Shown: positions 1-4,504, numbered from the stretch's first letter. The stretch is DNA of 6,408 bases from an uncultured bacterium (GCA_903952785.1 CAJBHC010000033.1:1-6408); one strand, 5' to 3'. Notes: a model not told the origin generated them from the sequence alone. Numbers and translations are program-made.

Positions 1-19
1 AGACAACAATGGGATTTAA

Positions 20-56
20 AAAAGATGACCCCTGTATCATACAGGAATCATCTTTT
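20..56. terminator. Bidirectional intrinsic-terminator-like hairpin
   Basis: The outer arms AAAAGATGA (20-28) and TCATCTTTT (48-56) are perfectly complementary. Inside, CCTGTAT (31-37) pairs with ATACAGG (39-45) around C38. Symmetric 2-nt mismatches (29-30 against 46-47) separate the two stems. On the minus strand the stem runs into TTTTTT, as expected for termination of the S41 peptidase transcript that ends about 110 bp earlier. On the plus strand the arm itself ends TTTT, so it could also serve an upstream plus-strand gene outside the window. The single-base loop is probably opened to 3-5 nt in RNA. Function is inferred from structure. Confidence 0.7.
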
Positions 57-82
57 GTTAACCCAGTAGAGGTTTTTCTTTT

Positions 83-140
83 GTGTCTACTTTATAGGGT
101 ACGGTTCAATAATACAAAAGTTTTTCAGATATAAAGACAC
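83..140. other. Possible 3'-UTR stem-loop after the S41 gene
   Basis: GTGTC (83-87) and TTTAT (91-95) can both pair with the continuous segment ATAAAGACAC (131-140), giving 10 bp with a 3-nt bulge and a loop of about 35 nt. Alternative pairings also exist: AGTAGA 65-70 with TCTACT 86-91, and CTTTTGT 78-84 with ACAAAAG 114-120. This stretch between the peptidase stop and the terminator holds no ORF. The competing pairings make a single defined structure uncertain. Confidence 0.25.
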
Positions 141-169
141 GCCACTCACCAGACATCAATAATATTTAC

Positions 170-1426
170 CTACTCGTCGCTATTCAAATAACATACAGCC
201 TTCTCTAATTCTACATCCCTATGTTCTCTAATGTCTATTGGGGTTGGCTCAACATAAATATCTGGTTCTATTCCATTATTCTCAATTTCTTGTCCATTGG
301 TCCTATAATTTCTCCAACAAGAAACTCGAAGCTCGAATTTCCTATCACCCAATTGAAGACCAAACGGCTGGGGATTACCAGATCCACCTCCTGTTGTCTG
401 GCCAATCGAAACAGCACGACCTGTATCCTTCAAAAAGGTTAGAAACATATCCGTTGCACTTATACACTTTGGACTAGTTAAAATGACAATTTTTTGATCA
501 TGAAATTCTCCTTCGGGACTAATATGTCCATCTTCTTTAATCATTTCTTTTTGCTCAGGTTTTTTAACTAGAAAAGTGCAACACTTGGTTCTTTCTTTGA
601 TAAAATGGCTAGCCACTAATCTCGCATATCGGCTACTACCTCCATCGTTATCTCTGACATCAAAAATTATTGCAGTGCTTTGCTTAAGTTTTTCCAATTC
701 TTCTTCCACTAACTCCGCAATATTTTTACCATTAACATTAATCTCTCCACCCCAACTGTTTATACTTATATATCCAATATCCTCATCTAGCATCTTACTT
801 TCTATATAATCTTGCTTTCTGTGTTTTATGACTCCACCATCTTCTTCCTTTGTCTGAAATCTTTTGTCTTTATTTTTTTCAAACCTCGCATACACTTCCT
901 CTATGTCTCCATTGCCATTCTCAACCTTGATAACCACTTCAGATTCTACATATGAAGTCATAAGTTCTTTTGTAGCTTTGTATATTTTCCATTCTGAAGT
1001 TCCTCCTCCAATCTCTTTTTTCTTTTCCTCAATCAATGTACGTATCGGGACATCGTTAATGCTAACAACCTCAAGAGGGTCACCATCTACGTCAACCCAG
1101 AAAGTTCCTGCTTTGTGATATATTTCCTTATCAAGTTTAAAACTTTCCAAACCTTTTTCTACTAAACCAACATGACTGTTATCAAGAGTAACCATGATTT
1201 GACGAAGGCGTTTGATTAGATTATCTATATTGACCTGCGGAATTGAAAAATCCTCCTCTTCAAGCAAAGAGTCAAATTTAGCTACAAAAGCATCCCTGTC
1301 CTCATCTTTAAGAAATGGAAAGTTTTCCGAAAAGTGTTTTTTGAATGCATCAACAAATTTTACACATTCTTGTCTTTCTATGTTTTCAGTTTTACCTGCT
1401 GTTGGGACAAATTCCTGATTATTCAT
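170..1426 (-). CDS. S41-family (C-terminal-processing/tricorn-core type) serine peptidase, cytoplasmic
   Basis: The 418-residue protein has the S41 layout. Residues 1-80 form a charged helical N-terminal region. LDNSHVGL (81-88) corresponds to the 'D-x-H' segment that starts the catalytic core in tricorn/S41 relatives. A short PDZ-like 'VVSINDVPIRTLI' lies near 120-132. The core strand motif FDVRDNDGG is at 255-263. TSPKCISATD (318-327) carries the probable nucleophile Ser323, and GQTTGGG (342-348) follows. The family's closing motif NGIEPDIYVEPT is at 384-395. Family members cleave proteins or peptides near C-termini. There is no signal peptide or membrane segment, unlike classical periplasmic CtpA, so an intracellular role is inferred. 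No lysine sits in the usual CtpA general-base context, so a tricorn-like His/Ser/Glu arrangement using His85 is more plausible. The start is supported by an extended -10 only 8 nt upstream. The substrate is unknown. Confidence 0.82.
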   Translation of the reverse strand: MNNQEFVPTAGKTENIERQECVKFVDAFKKHFSENFPFLKDEDRDAFVAKFDSLLEEEDFSIPQVNIDNLIKRLRQIMVTLDNSHVGLVEKGLESFKLDKEIYHKAGTFWVDVDGDPLEVVSINDVPIRTLIEEKKKEIGGGTSEWKIYKATKELMTSYVESEVVIKVENGNGDIEEVYARFEKNKDKRFQTKEEDGGVIKHRKQDYIESKMLDEDIGYISINSWGGEINVNGKNIAELVEEELEKLKQSTAIIFDVRDNDGGSSRYARLVASHFIKERTKCCTFLVKKPEQKEMIKEDGHISPEGEFHDQKIVILTSPKCISATDMFLTFLKDTGRAVSIGQTTGGGSGNPQPFGLQLGDRKFELRVSCWRNYRTNGQEIENNGIEPDIYVEPTPIDIREHRDVELEKAVCYLNSDE

Positions 1427-1434
1427 ATTTGATG

Positions 1435-1443
1435 ATTATAACA
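1435..1443 (-). promoter_or_regulatory. Extended -10 promoter of the S41 peptidase
   Basis: On the minus strand this reads TGT-TATAAT, a consensus -10 preceded by a TGn extension. The hexamer ends 8 nt before the ATG, so the predicted start site lies about 2 nt upstream of, or at, the start codon. No good -35 is visible at 16-18 nt spacing (GGGGTT), which the extended -10 could compensate. No Shine-Dalgarno sequence fits in the gap. Confidence 0.6.
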
Positions 1444-1471
1444 TATAAACAAGCTCGAACCCCACCTTACC

Positions 1472-1491
1472 TTATCCAAAAATATGGATAA
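1472..1491. promoter_or_regulatory. 7-bp inverted repeat upstream of the S41 promoter
   Basis: TTATCCA (1472-1478) and TGGATAA (1485-1491) are perfect inverted arms separated by AAAATA. The repeat sits about 30 bp upstream of the -10 element of the peptidase gene and downstream of the methyltransferase stop. No T-run follows on either strand, so an operator is more likely than a terminator. AT-rich arms of this length can occur by chance. The rest of the 1427-1567 intergenic stretch shows nothing I can assign. Confidence 0.3.
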
Positions 1492-1567
1492 ATAAGAATC
1501 AAAATTTTAGATGGAGTCGTATACAGCATTAGAACTGACATCGTGGAGAACAAGTATTACATTTACA

Positions 1568-2203
1568 CTATGATTTTTTATTGAAACCTAGAAAACTTTC
1601 CCATGATTTCATCTTCTCTATAGACTCACCTTTGGATTTGAATTTAACCTTTTCGTGAGAATATGCAAAACGCAATCGTTGATACCCAACATAACTCAAA
1701 ACAATCCCCGCACTTGTCCCAAGATTCAGACTCTCAACAATTCCGCCCATGGGTATTTGAATACACATATCAGCCTCATTTAAGGCTTCAACAGAAATAC
1801 CTCTAGATTCATTTCCAAACCACACGGACAAGCGTCTTTGCGTGAACTCCCCCTCATAAAGGTTAATATTTTCTTTGTCCTTGTTGTGTGAAGAGGTTAC
1901 AGCAATGGTGTAAAGATTTTTTCGAAGATGAGCGATGCATTCAGCTGTCGTATTAAAATACTTCACGAATACCCATTTATTGGAACCGACACTGAGACTT
2001 GTGAGACGTTTGTTTTTACGTGAAAATTCAAAATCTTTAACAACATCCACTCCCCCAATTACGTAAAGTTTCTCAACTCCAAATGCCGAGACATTTCTAA
2101 TTGTTGCAGCAATATTCATAATATCTGTTGGATTTTCAAGAACACAGATAAAATATCGATTGCGTAAATGTTTTATTTCTTTTATTTTTTCACGGATAGC
2201 CAT
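1568..2203 (-). CDS. SpoU/TrmH-family RNA 2'-O-ribose methyltransferase
   Basis: With the ATG at 2201-2203 the protein is 211 residues. It shows the three SPOUT/SpoU motifs in order. Motif 1 is NIAATIRNVSAFGV (30-43), with the conserved Asn and Arg36-Asn37. Motif 2 is FGNESRG (129-135). Motif 3 is IPMGGIVESLNLGTSAG (150-166), which forms the S-adenosylmethionine-binding trefoil knot. Known members methylate ribose 2'-OH groups in tRNA (TrmH Gm18, TrmL) or rRNA; motif spacing and size fit the short TrmH-like group, but the target cannot be told from sequence. The reading frame extends upstream to a GTG at 2225-2227 (8 more residues). I prefer the ATG because an extended -10 (TGA-TACAAT) overlaps the added codons and would place transcription start about 4 nt before the ATG. 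The last 25 residues are Lys/Ser-rich and fall outside the knot. Confidence 0.88.
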   Translation of the reverse strand: MAIREKIKEIKHLRNRYFICVLENPTDIMNIAATIRNVSAFGVEKLYVIGGVDVVKDFEFSRKNKRLTSLSVGSNKWVFVKYFNTTAECIAHLRKNLYTIAVTSSHNKDKENINLYEGEFTQRRLSVWFGNESRGISVEALNEADMCIQIPMGGIVESLNLGTSAGIVLSYVGYQRLRFAYSHEKVKFKSKGESIEKMKSWESFLGFNKKS

Positions 2204-2213
2204 ATGTTCTAAT

Positions 2214-2241
2214 ATTGTATCACACACCCAAATTCTTTCAC
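2214..2241 (-). promoter_or_regulatory. Promoter of the SpoU methyltransferase gene
   Basis: On the minus strand GTGAAA (2236-2241) is followed after 16 nt by TACAAT (2214-2219), with TGA directly before the -10 (extended -10). Predicted transcription start is near 2207, leaving about 4 nt before the ATG. This placement is the main argument against the upstream GTG start. Confidence 0.5.
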
Positions 2242-2260
2242 TTTATATAAAATATTAACA

Positions 2261-2282
2261 TGTCTCGAGCTAGCTCGAGACA
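2261..2282 (-). terminator. Perfect 22-bp palindrome, probable terminator of tRNA-Ser(GCT)
   Basis: TGTCTCGAG, CTAG, CTCGAGACA form a perfect palindrome: a 9-bp GC-rich stem with a CTAG tetraloop. It lies 37 nt downstream of the minus-strand tRNA and is followed on that strand by a U-rich run (TGTTAATATTTTAT), so it can act as an intrinsic terminator. The region between it and the tRNA also carries GCTAGC-type repeats. A protein-binding palindrome is the alternative reading. Confidence 0.5.
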
Positions 2283-2318
2283 CCTATAGCTAACAACACA
2301 CCTCGTGCTAGCTGTCAA

Positions 2319-2410
2319 TGGCGGAGACGGAGGGATTCGAACCCTCGGTACCGTTTAAAGGGCACACCTCTTTAGCAAAGAGGCACGTTAGACCACTCCG
2401 ACACGTCTCC
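2319..2410 (-). tRNA. tRNA-Ser(GCT), CCA encoded
   Basis: This is a class II tRNA with a long variable arm. The acceptor arms are GGAGACG (2404-2410) and CGTCTCC (2323-2329), the discriminator is G, and an encoded CCA is at 2319-2321. The anticodon stem CCTCT/AGAGG encloses loop TTGCTAA, giving anticodon GCT (2374-2376). The T arm is GAGGG-TTCGAAT-CCCTC. It reads AGC and AGU serine codons. The D stem (TCG against CGT) has a mismatch at the 10-25 pair; otherwise all helices close. G discriminator and a long variable arm are standard serine identity features. Confidence 0.95.
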
Positions 2411-2419
2411 AGTACTATC

Positions 2420-2428
2420 AAGATAGCA
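2420..2428 (-). promoter_or_regulatory. -10 element of tRNA-Ser(GCT)
   Basis: On the minus strand TGC-TATCTT is an extended -10 ending 9 nt before the mature tRNA 5' end. This gives a leader of about 3 nt, the same geometry as the other serine tRNA in this window. The -35 region is weak. Confidence 0.45.
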
Positions 2429-2446
2429 TAATTTTATGGTTTTTAC

Positions 2447-2482
2447 CATCGCAGGCATCAGTGCCTGCGATGACGTAACGTC
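2447..2482. repeat. REP-like palindromic element
   Basis: CATCGCAGGCA (2447-2457) and TGCCTGCGATG (2462-2472) make a perfect 11-bp stem with a TCAG loop. They are directly followed by GACGT-A-ACGTC (2472-2482) and CGCAATGACG. The GC-rich, tightly palindromic sequence in an AT-rich intergenic gap resembles dispersed REP/palindromic elements. No copy is seen elsewhere in this window, so dispersal is unproven. No T-run follows the stem on the plus strand, though TTTT lies just left of it. It sits between the divergent tRNA-Ser(GCT) and arsR-type gene. Confidence 0.5.
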
Positions 2483-2541
2483 GCAATGACGCAGCAATAA
2501 CATGGCGCCGATATAGTGCTGACATGGAAACAATGTGGGGC

Positions 2542-2570
2542 TTGACATTGCTATCCCTATCGTATATCAT
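2542..2570 (+). promoter_or_regulatory. Consensus sigma70 promoter of the ArsR-type gene
   Basis: TTGACA (2542-2547), a 17-nt spacer and TATCAT (2565-2570) form a near-perfect vegetative promoter. The -10 ends exactly 6 nt before the ATG at 2577, so the predicted +1 is the A of the start codon and the mRNA would be leaderless. Confidence 0.8.
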
Positions 2571-2590
2571 TCAAACATGCATTTGAATGA
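2567..2590. promoter_or_regulatory. Inverted-repeat operator over -10 and start codon
   Basis: TCATTCAAA (2567-2575) and TTTGAATGA (2582-2590) are perfect 9-bp inverted arms around CATGCA, which contains the start codon. The 24-bp dyad covers four bases of the -10 box, the transcription start and the first codons. Position, length and TTCA/TGAA half-sites fit a dimeric winged-helix ArsR/SmtB repressor, implying negative autoregulation by the gene it overlaps. Binding is inferred. Confidence 0.7.
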
Positions 2591-2849
2591 ATTAGCAAAG
2601 TTAATGCGTACTGCAGGAGATGAAAGTAGATTAAAAATTCTATGTATTATTTTCAGTAAAAAGAAAGCATGTGTGGGAGATATCGCAGAAGAGTTAAATC
2701 TAAGTGTTGCTATCGTATCACACCACCTTCAAGTCATGTCAAAAGAAAAACTTTTAATTTCTGCACGTGAAGGAAAGAGAATATGCTATGAAATTCCCAA
2801 AGATACTTTTGTAAAAGATCTCAAGAAATTTATCTGCAGATACAAGTGA
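2577..2849 (+). CDS. ArsR/SmtB-type winged-helix repressor
   Basis: The 90-residue protein has the ArsR fold in order. Helices across 1-25 include the 'DESRLKIL' signature (15-22). A helix at 31-40 (ACVGDIAEEL) follows. The recognition helix LSVAIVSHHLQVM (42-54) contains the family-typical S-HHL. The beta wing is REGKRICYEI (64-73). Family members are dimeric repressors released by metals, metalloids, or thiol/sulfide oxidation. The usual metal motif ELCVCDL is only ACVGD here, so a canonical CxC arsenic site is absent. Cys23, Cys32, Cys70 and Cys87 remain, and thiol-redox sensing is possible given the downstream glutaredoxin, but that is inference. The frame is open to an ATG at 2535, but that extension would translate the promoter itself, so I take 2577. 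The gene stops with TGA. Confidence 0.88.
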   Translation: MHLNELAKLMRTAGDESRLKILCIIFSKKKACVGDIAEELNLSVAIVSHHLQVMSKEKLLISAREGKRICYEIPKDTFVKDLKKFICRYK

Positions 2850-2876
2850 TCGCTCTGGCGTGATTACATAATTTAA

Positions 2877-2882
2877 TATAAT
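2877..2882 (+). promoter_or_regulatory. -10 element of the glutaredoxin gene
   Basis: A perfect TATAAT ends 12 nt before the glutaredoxin ATG, predicting a leader of about 6 nt. No convincing -35 is seen at 16-18 nt. The gap from the ArsR-type stop is only 45 bp, so read-through from the repressor promoter is also likely. No ribosome binding site is visible. Confidence 0.45.
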
Positions 2883-2894
2883 AAATCAAAAAAT

Positions 2895-3140
2895 ATGAAC
2901 ACAACAAACAAGAAAGTTATTGTTTACTCAACACCAACATGCCCATTCTGTGTCTATGCAAAAGATTATTTTAAGAAAAACAATGTTCCTTTTGAGGATA
3001 TAGATGTTACTAAAGATCAAGCTAAGGCAAAGGAAATGGTAGAGAGAAGTGGTCAAATGGGTGTACCTGTAATTGCAATAGACAATGACATTGTTATAGG
3101 ATTTCAACCAGAGGTGTTTGCGGAATTGTTGAGTAAATAA
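2895..3140 (+). CDS. Glutaredoxin-family thiol oxidoreductase (NrdH/YruB-like)
   Basis: The 81-residue protein is a minimal glutaredoxin fold. The first strand (KVIVYST) leads to the active-site CPFC (16-19), followed by a helix, then FEDIDVTKD. GVPVI (56-60) contains the cis-proline that faces the active site, and VIGF (67-70) is the terminal turn. It should reduce disulfides, or supply electrons to enzymes such as ribonucleotide reductase, in the cytoplasm. The length and CPFC motif fit short stand-alone bacterial glutaredoxin-like proteins, but the electron donor and target are not evident. It follows the ArsR-type gene by 45 bp and may be co-controlled with it. It ends one base before the convergent ung stop codon, with no terminator between them, so the two mRNAs probably overlap at their 3' ends. 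Confidence 0.92.
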   Translation: MNTTNKKVIVYSTPTCPFCVYAKDYFKKNNVPFEDIDVTKDQAKAKEMVERSGQMGVPVIAIDNDIVIGFQPEVFAELLSK

Positions 3141-3141
3141 T

Positions 3142-3840
3142 CTATCTCCAATCTATCTCCCCCAACCCTTTCTCTTTCAAATATTTATTTGTCTTGCTGA
3201 AGTGTTTGGAACCAAAGAATCCATTATAGGCGGAAAATGGCGAAGGATGTTTTGCTTCAAGTACTAAGTTCTTAGCTCTATCAATCTTCTCGCCTTTTTT
3301 CTTTGCATAATTTCCCCACAGGATGAAGACAAGATTTTCTTTTTCTCGAGACAGCTTCTCAATCACAGAATCCGTAAATTCTTCCCATCCTTTTTTCTGG
3401 TGAGACCCTGGGGTGTTAGCTCGGACCGTAAGCGTTGCGTTTAAAAGAAGAATACCTTGTTTTGCCCATCGAGAAAGATCACCGTTTTTCTCTGGGGCAA
3501 TTCCTAAATCACTCTCAATTTCTTTGAAGATGTTTTGTAACGATGGAGGCAGGGCCACCTCAACCTCCTTGCCAGTAGACCCCTCTCCCCCAACAGCAAA
3601 GCAAAGTCCATTTGCTTGACCCTGACCATGATATGGATCCTGCCCAATAATCACCACCTTAGTATCTTGAAATGGACACAGATCAAAAGCTCTAAAAATG
3701 TTTGTTGGCTTTGGATAAACAGTACCAGCCATATACTCCTCTCTAACAAAATCAGAGAGGGCTTTAAAATAGGACTTGGAAAACTCATCAGTAAGTACCG
3801 CCTTCCAAGATTCTTCGATTTTTACATTCTTATGCTCCAC
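3142..3840 (-). CDS. ung: Family 1 uracil-DNA glycosylase
   Basis: The 232-residue protein carries all family 1 UDG hallmarks. The water-activating loop is GQDPYHG (66-72, catalytic Asp68). The uracil pocket includes GLCFAV (78-83). The Pro-rich loop PPSLQN is at 98-103, and LLLNATLTVR is at 131-140. The DNA-intercalation loop is HPSPFSA (198-204, catalytic His198). It removes uracil from DNA to start base-excision repair. The length is normal (E. coli about 229). A segment of extra residues, roughly 84-97 (GEGSTGKEVEV), lies just before the PPSL loop compared with E. coli Ung. Translation starts with GTG at 3838-3840; a TATAAT box ends exactly 6 nt upstream, so the transcript is probably leaderless with GTG at its 5' end. 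The stop codon is one base from the convergent glutaredoxin stop. It is divergent from tRNA-Ser(ACT). Confidence 0.97.
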   Translation of the reverse strand: MEHKNVKIEESWKAVLTDEFSKSYFKALSDFVREEYMAGTVYPKPTNIFRAFDLCPFQDTKVVIIGQDPYHGQGQANGLCFAVGGEGSTGKEVEVALPPSLQNIFKEIESDLGIAPEKNGDLSRWAKQGILLLNATLTVRANTPGSHQKKGWEEFTDSVIEKLSREKENLVFILWGNYAKKKGEKIDRAKNLVLEAKHPSPFSAYNGFFGSKHFSKTNKYLKEKGLGEIDWR

Positions 3841-3846
3841 CCTTGT

Positions 3847-3875
3847 ATTATAGAGGTAAATGAAAAATTTTGAAA
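3847..3875 (-). promoter_or_regulatory. Promoter of ung
   Basis: On the minus strand TATAAT (3847-3852) is perfect and ends 6 nt before the GTG start. The hexamer 17 nt further upstream is TTTCAA (3870-3875), the reverse complement of the TTGAAA used by the divergent tRNA promoter. Only the -10 is strong. Confidence 0.6.
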
Positions 3876-3897
3876 TATTGAAAATATACGATATACT
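3870..3897 (+). promoter_or_regulatory. Promoter of tRNA-Ser(ACT)
   Basis: TTGAAA (3870-3875), a 16-nt spacer and TATACT (3892-3897) form a good vegetative promoter. Predicted transcription start is at 3904-3905, 2-3 nt before the mature tRNA. The transcript would continue into the downstream hairpin array unless terminated. Confidence 0.7.
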
Positions 3898-3906
3898 GCC
3901 CCTTAT

Positions 3907-3993
3907 GGAGGATTGGATGAGTGGCTTAAATCAACAGTTTACTAAACTGTCGGCTTGGAAACAGGCCCGTGAGTTCGAATCTCACATCCTCCG
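3907..3993 (+). tRNA. tRNA-Ser with rare ACT anticodon
   Basis: Class II cloverleaf with every helix intact. The acceptor is GGAGGAT/ATCCTCC and the D stem is GAT/ATC with GG at 18-19. The anticodon stem ACAGT/ACTGT (3934-3938, 3946-3950) surrounds loop TTACTAA. The variable arm GGCT...GGCC has an 18-nt insert, the T arm is GTGAG-TTCGAAT-CTCAC, and the discriminator is G3993. Loop position gives anticodon ACT (3941-3943), which pairs with the serine codon AGU. CCA is not encoded (CAA follows), unlike the GCT tRNA in this window, so a CCA-adding enzyme would be needed. A34 is very unusual in this split codon box. I am confident of the tRNA and its serine class; whether it decodes in the normal way is open. 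Confidence 0.9.
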
Positions 3994-4140
3994 CAAATTA
4001 ACGAGCGAAGCTCGTATAATTTGCGAGAGTGCAGAGGCAAGGAGCCGAAGGCGACTATGCCCTGCCTCCGCAAGAGTGATCACATACATTGTCGAGAGTG
4101 CAAAATAGGTTTCGCAGAAACCGTCATTTTGCCTCCGCAA
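3988..4140 (+). repeat. Tandem nested-hairpin array behind tRNA-Ser(ACT)
   Basis: Three stem-loops follow the tRNA. Hairpin 1 (3992-4025) has a 9-bp outer stem CGCAAATTA/TAATTTGCG stacked on ACGAGC/GCTCGT with a GAA loop and a single bulged A4016. Hairpin 2 (4031-4071) has outer GAGGCA/TGCCTC, flanked by GC/GC, and inner GCC/GGC with a GAA loop. Hairpin 3 (4100-4132) has outer GCAAAAT/ATTTTGC and inner GGTTTC/GAAACC with a GCA loop. Stems differ in sequence, but each has an outer stem opening with GCA and an inner stem with a GNA triloop. Shared linkers are CCTCCGCAA at 3988, 4065 and 4132 (the first is the tRNA 3' end) and CGAGAGTGCA at 4024 and 4093. No T-run terminator is evident. Unit spacing is 77 and 67 nt. 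There is no protein gene here. Function unknown. Confidence 0.7.
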
Positions 4141-4155
4141 AAATCGTGAGTGTCA

Positions 4156-4184
4156 TAGACAGAGTTGCTTTTCCAAGCTAAACT
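4156..4184 (+). promoter_or_regulatory. Promoter of the DUF2007-type gene
   Basis: TAGACA (4156-4161), a 17-nt spacer and TAAACT (4179-4184) match the vegetative consensus, and the -10 ends exactly 6 nt before the ATG at 4191. This again predicts a leaderless mRNA. Confidence 0.6.
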
Positions 4185-4190
4185 TGCAAC

Positions 4191-4415
4191 ATGAAAATAC
4201 AAATATCTTCAGCCCCAAGTGAAATAGACGCTTCTATTATTAAGGGATACTTAGAAAACGCTGGAATATCCGCAACTATTGCTCCTGATAACAATAACTT
4301 TTCCTTAAGTCTTCATGTTTCAAAAGGACCAAATGTGACTTATGTAATTTTTGTGGAGGAAGAAAAAGCAGAAGAAGCAAAGAAGTTGTTATCGGAAATG
4401 CAAGATAAAAAATAA
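4191..4415 (+). CDS. DUF2007-type small protein (putative signal-transducing domain)
   Basis: This 74-residue protein matches the pattern of the DUF2007 domain. It opens with strand MKIQISS, followed by the helix SEIDASIIKGYLENAGI (10-26), in which the family places 'A...LlraeGI'. A variable loop follows (30-45). A strand YVIFVEEEKAEEAKKLL (51-67) closes the ferredoxin-like alpha/beta unit. The family is widespread in bacteria, often described as a putative signal-transducing protein, but its biochemical role is not established. The protein is soluble and acidic at the C-terminus, with no cysteines. The next promoter begins on the base after its stop codon. A leaderless-type promoter supports the start. 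I name it by fold pattern only. Confidence 0.75.
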   Translation: MKIQISSAPSEIDASIIKGYLENAGISATIAPDNNNFSLSLHVSKGPNVTYVIFVEEEKAEEAKKLLSEMQDKK

Positions 4416-4443
4416 TTGACACCTCCCCATTCCTTGCTAATAT
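4416..4443 (+). promoter_or_regulatory. Strong promoter of the NADAR gene
   Basis: TTGACA (4416-4421) is a perfect -35. After 16 nt comes TAATAT (4438-4443), preceded by TGC, so it is also an extended -10. Transcription should start near 4450, leaving a leader of about 69 nt before the ATG at 4519. It is one of the strongest-looking promoters in the window. Confidence 0.7.
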
Positions 4444-4459
4444 ATAAATACAAATAGAC

Positions 4460-4504
4460 CTTAAGTCGCAACCCCAAATTTTCCCATAGAGTTTGGGGAT
4501 TAAG
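4460..4504 (+). promoter_or_regulatory. Structured 5' leader of the NADAR gene
   Basis: CCCCAAA (4472-4478) pairs with TTTGGGG (4492-4498), and inner G-U/A-U pairs can extend the stem. An outer helix CTTAA (4460-4464) with TTAAG (4500-4504) closes the structure across a 7-nt/1-nt internal loop. TTTT follows at 4505-4508, so a weak terminator or attenuator is conceivable. There is no Shine-Dalgarno sequence between it and the ATG. It does not match a riboswitch class I recognise. Confidence 0.4.

Noticed and set aside
221..1418. Several plus-strand ORFs of 68-84 residues
   Set aside because: All are antisense shadows of the S41 peptidase, with low-complexity Ser/Leu-rich translations.
2535..2576. 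Upstream start for the ArsR-type protein (14 extra residues)
   Set aside because: The extra codons lie on the -35/-10 promoter and the operator, and the ArsR fold is complete from the ATG at 2577.
3141..3141. Terminator between the glutaredoxin and ung genes
   Set aside because: Only one base separates the two stop codons and no hairpin with a T-run is visible there.
3413..3873. Two plus-strand ORFs opposite ung
   Set aside because: They are antisense to a clear uracil-DNA glycosylase and show no conserved features.
3860..4108. 82-residue plus-strand ORF across tRNA-Ser(ACT) and the hairpin array
   Set aside because: Its codons translate the tRNA and the repeats; no conserved protein pattern is seen. 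Such ORFs are common false calls over tRNA genes.
3988..4140. CRISPR array
   Set aside because: The shared boxes are only 9-10 nt, spacing is irregular (77 and 67 nt), and the segments between are self-complementary hairpins rather than unrelated spacers.
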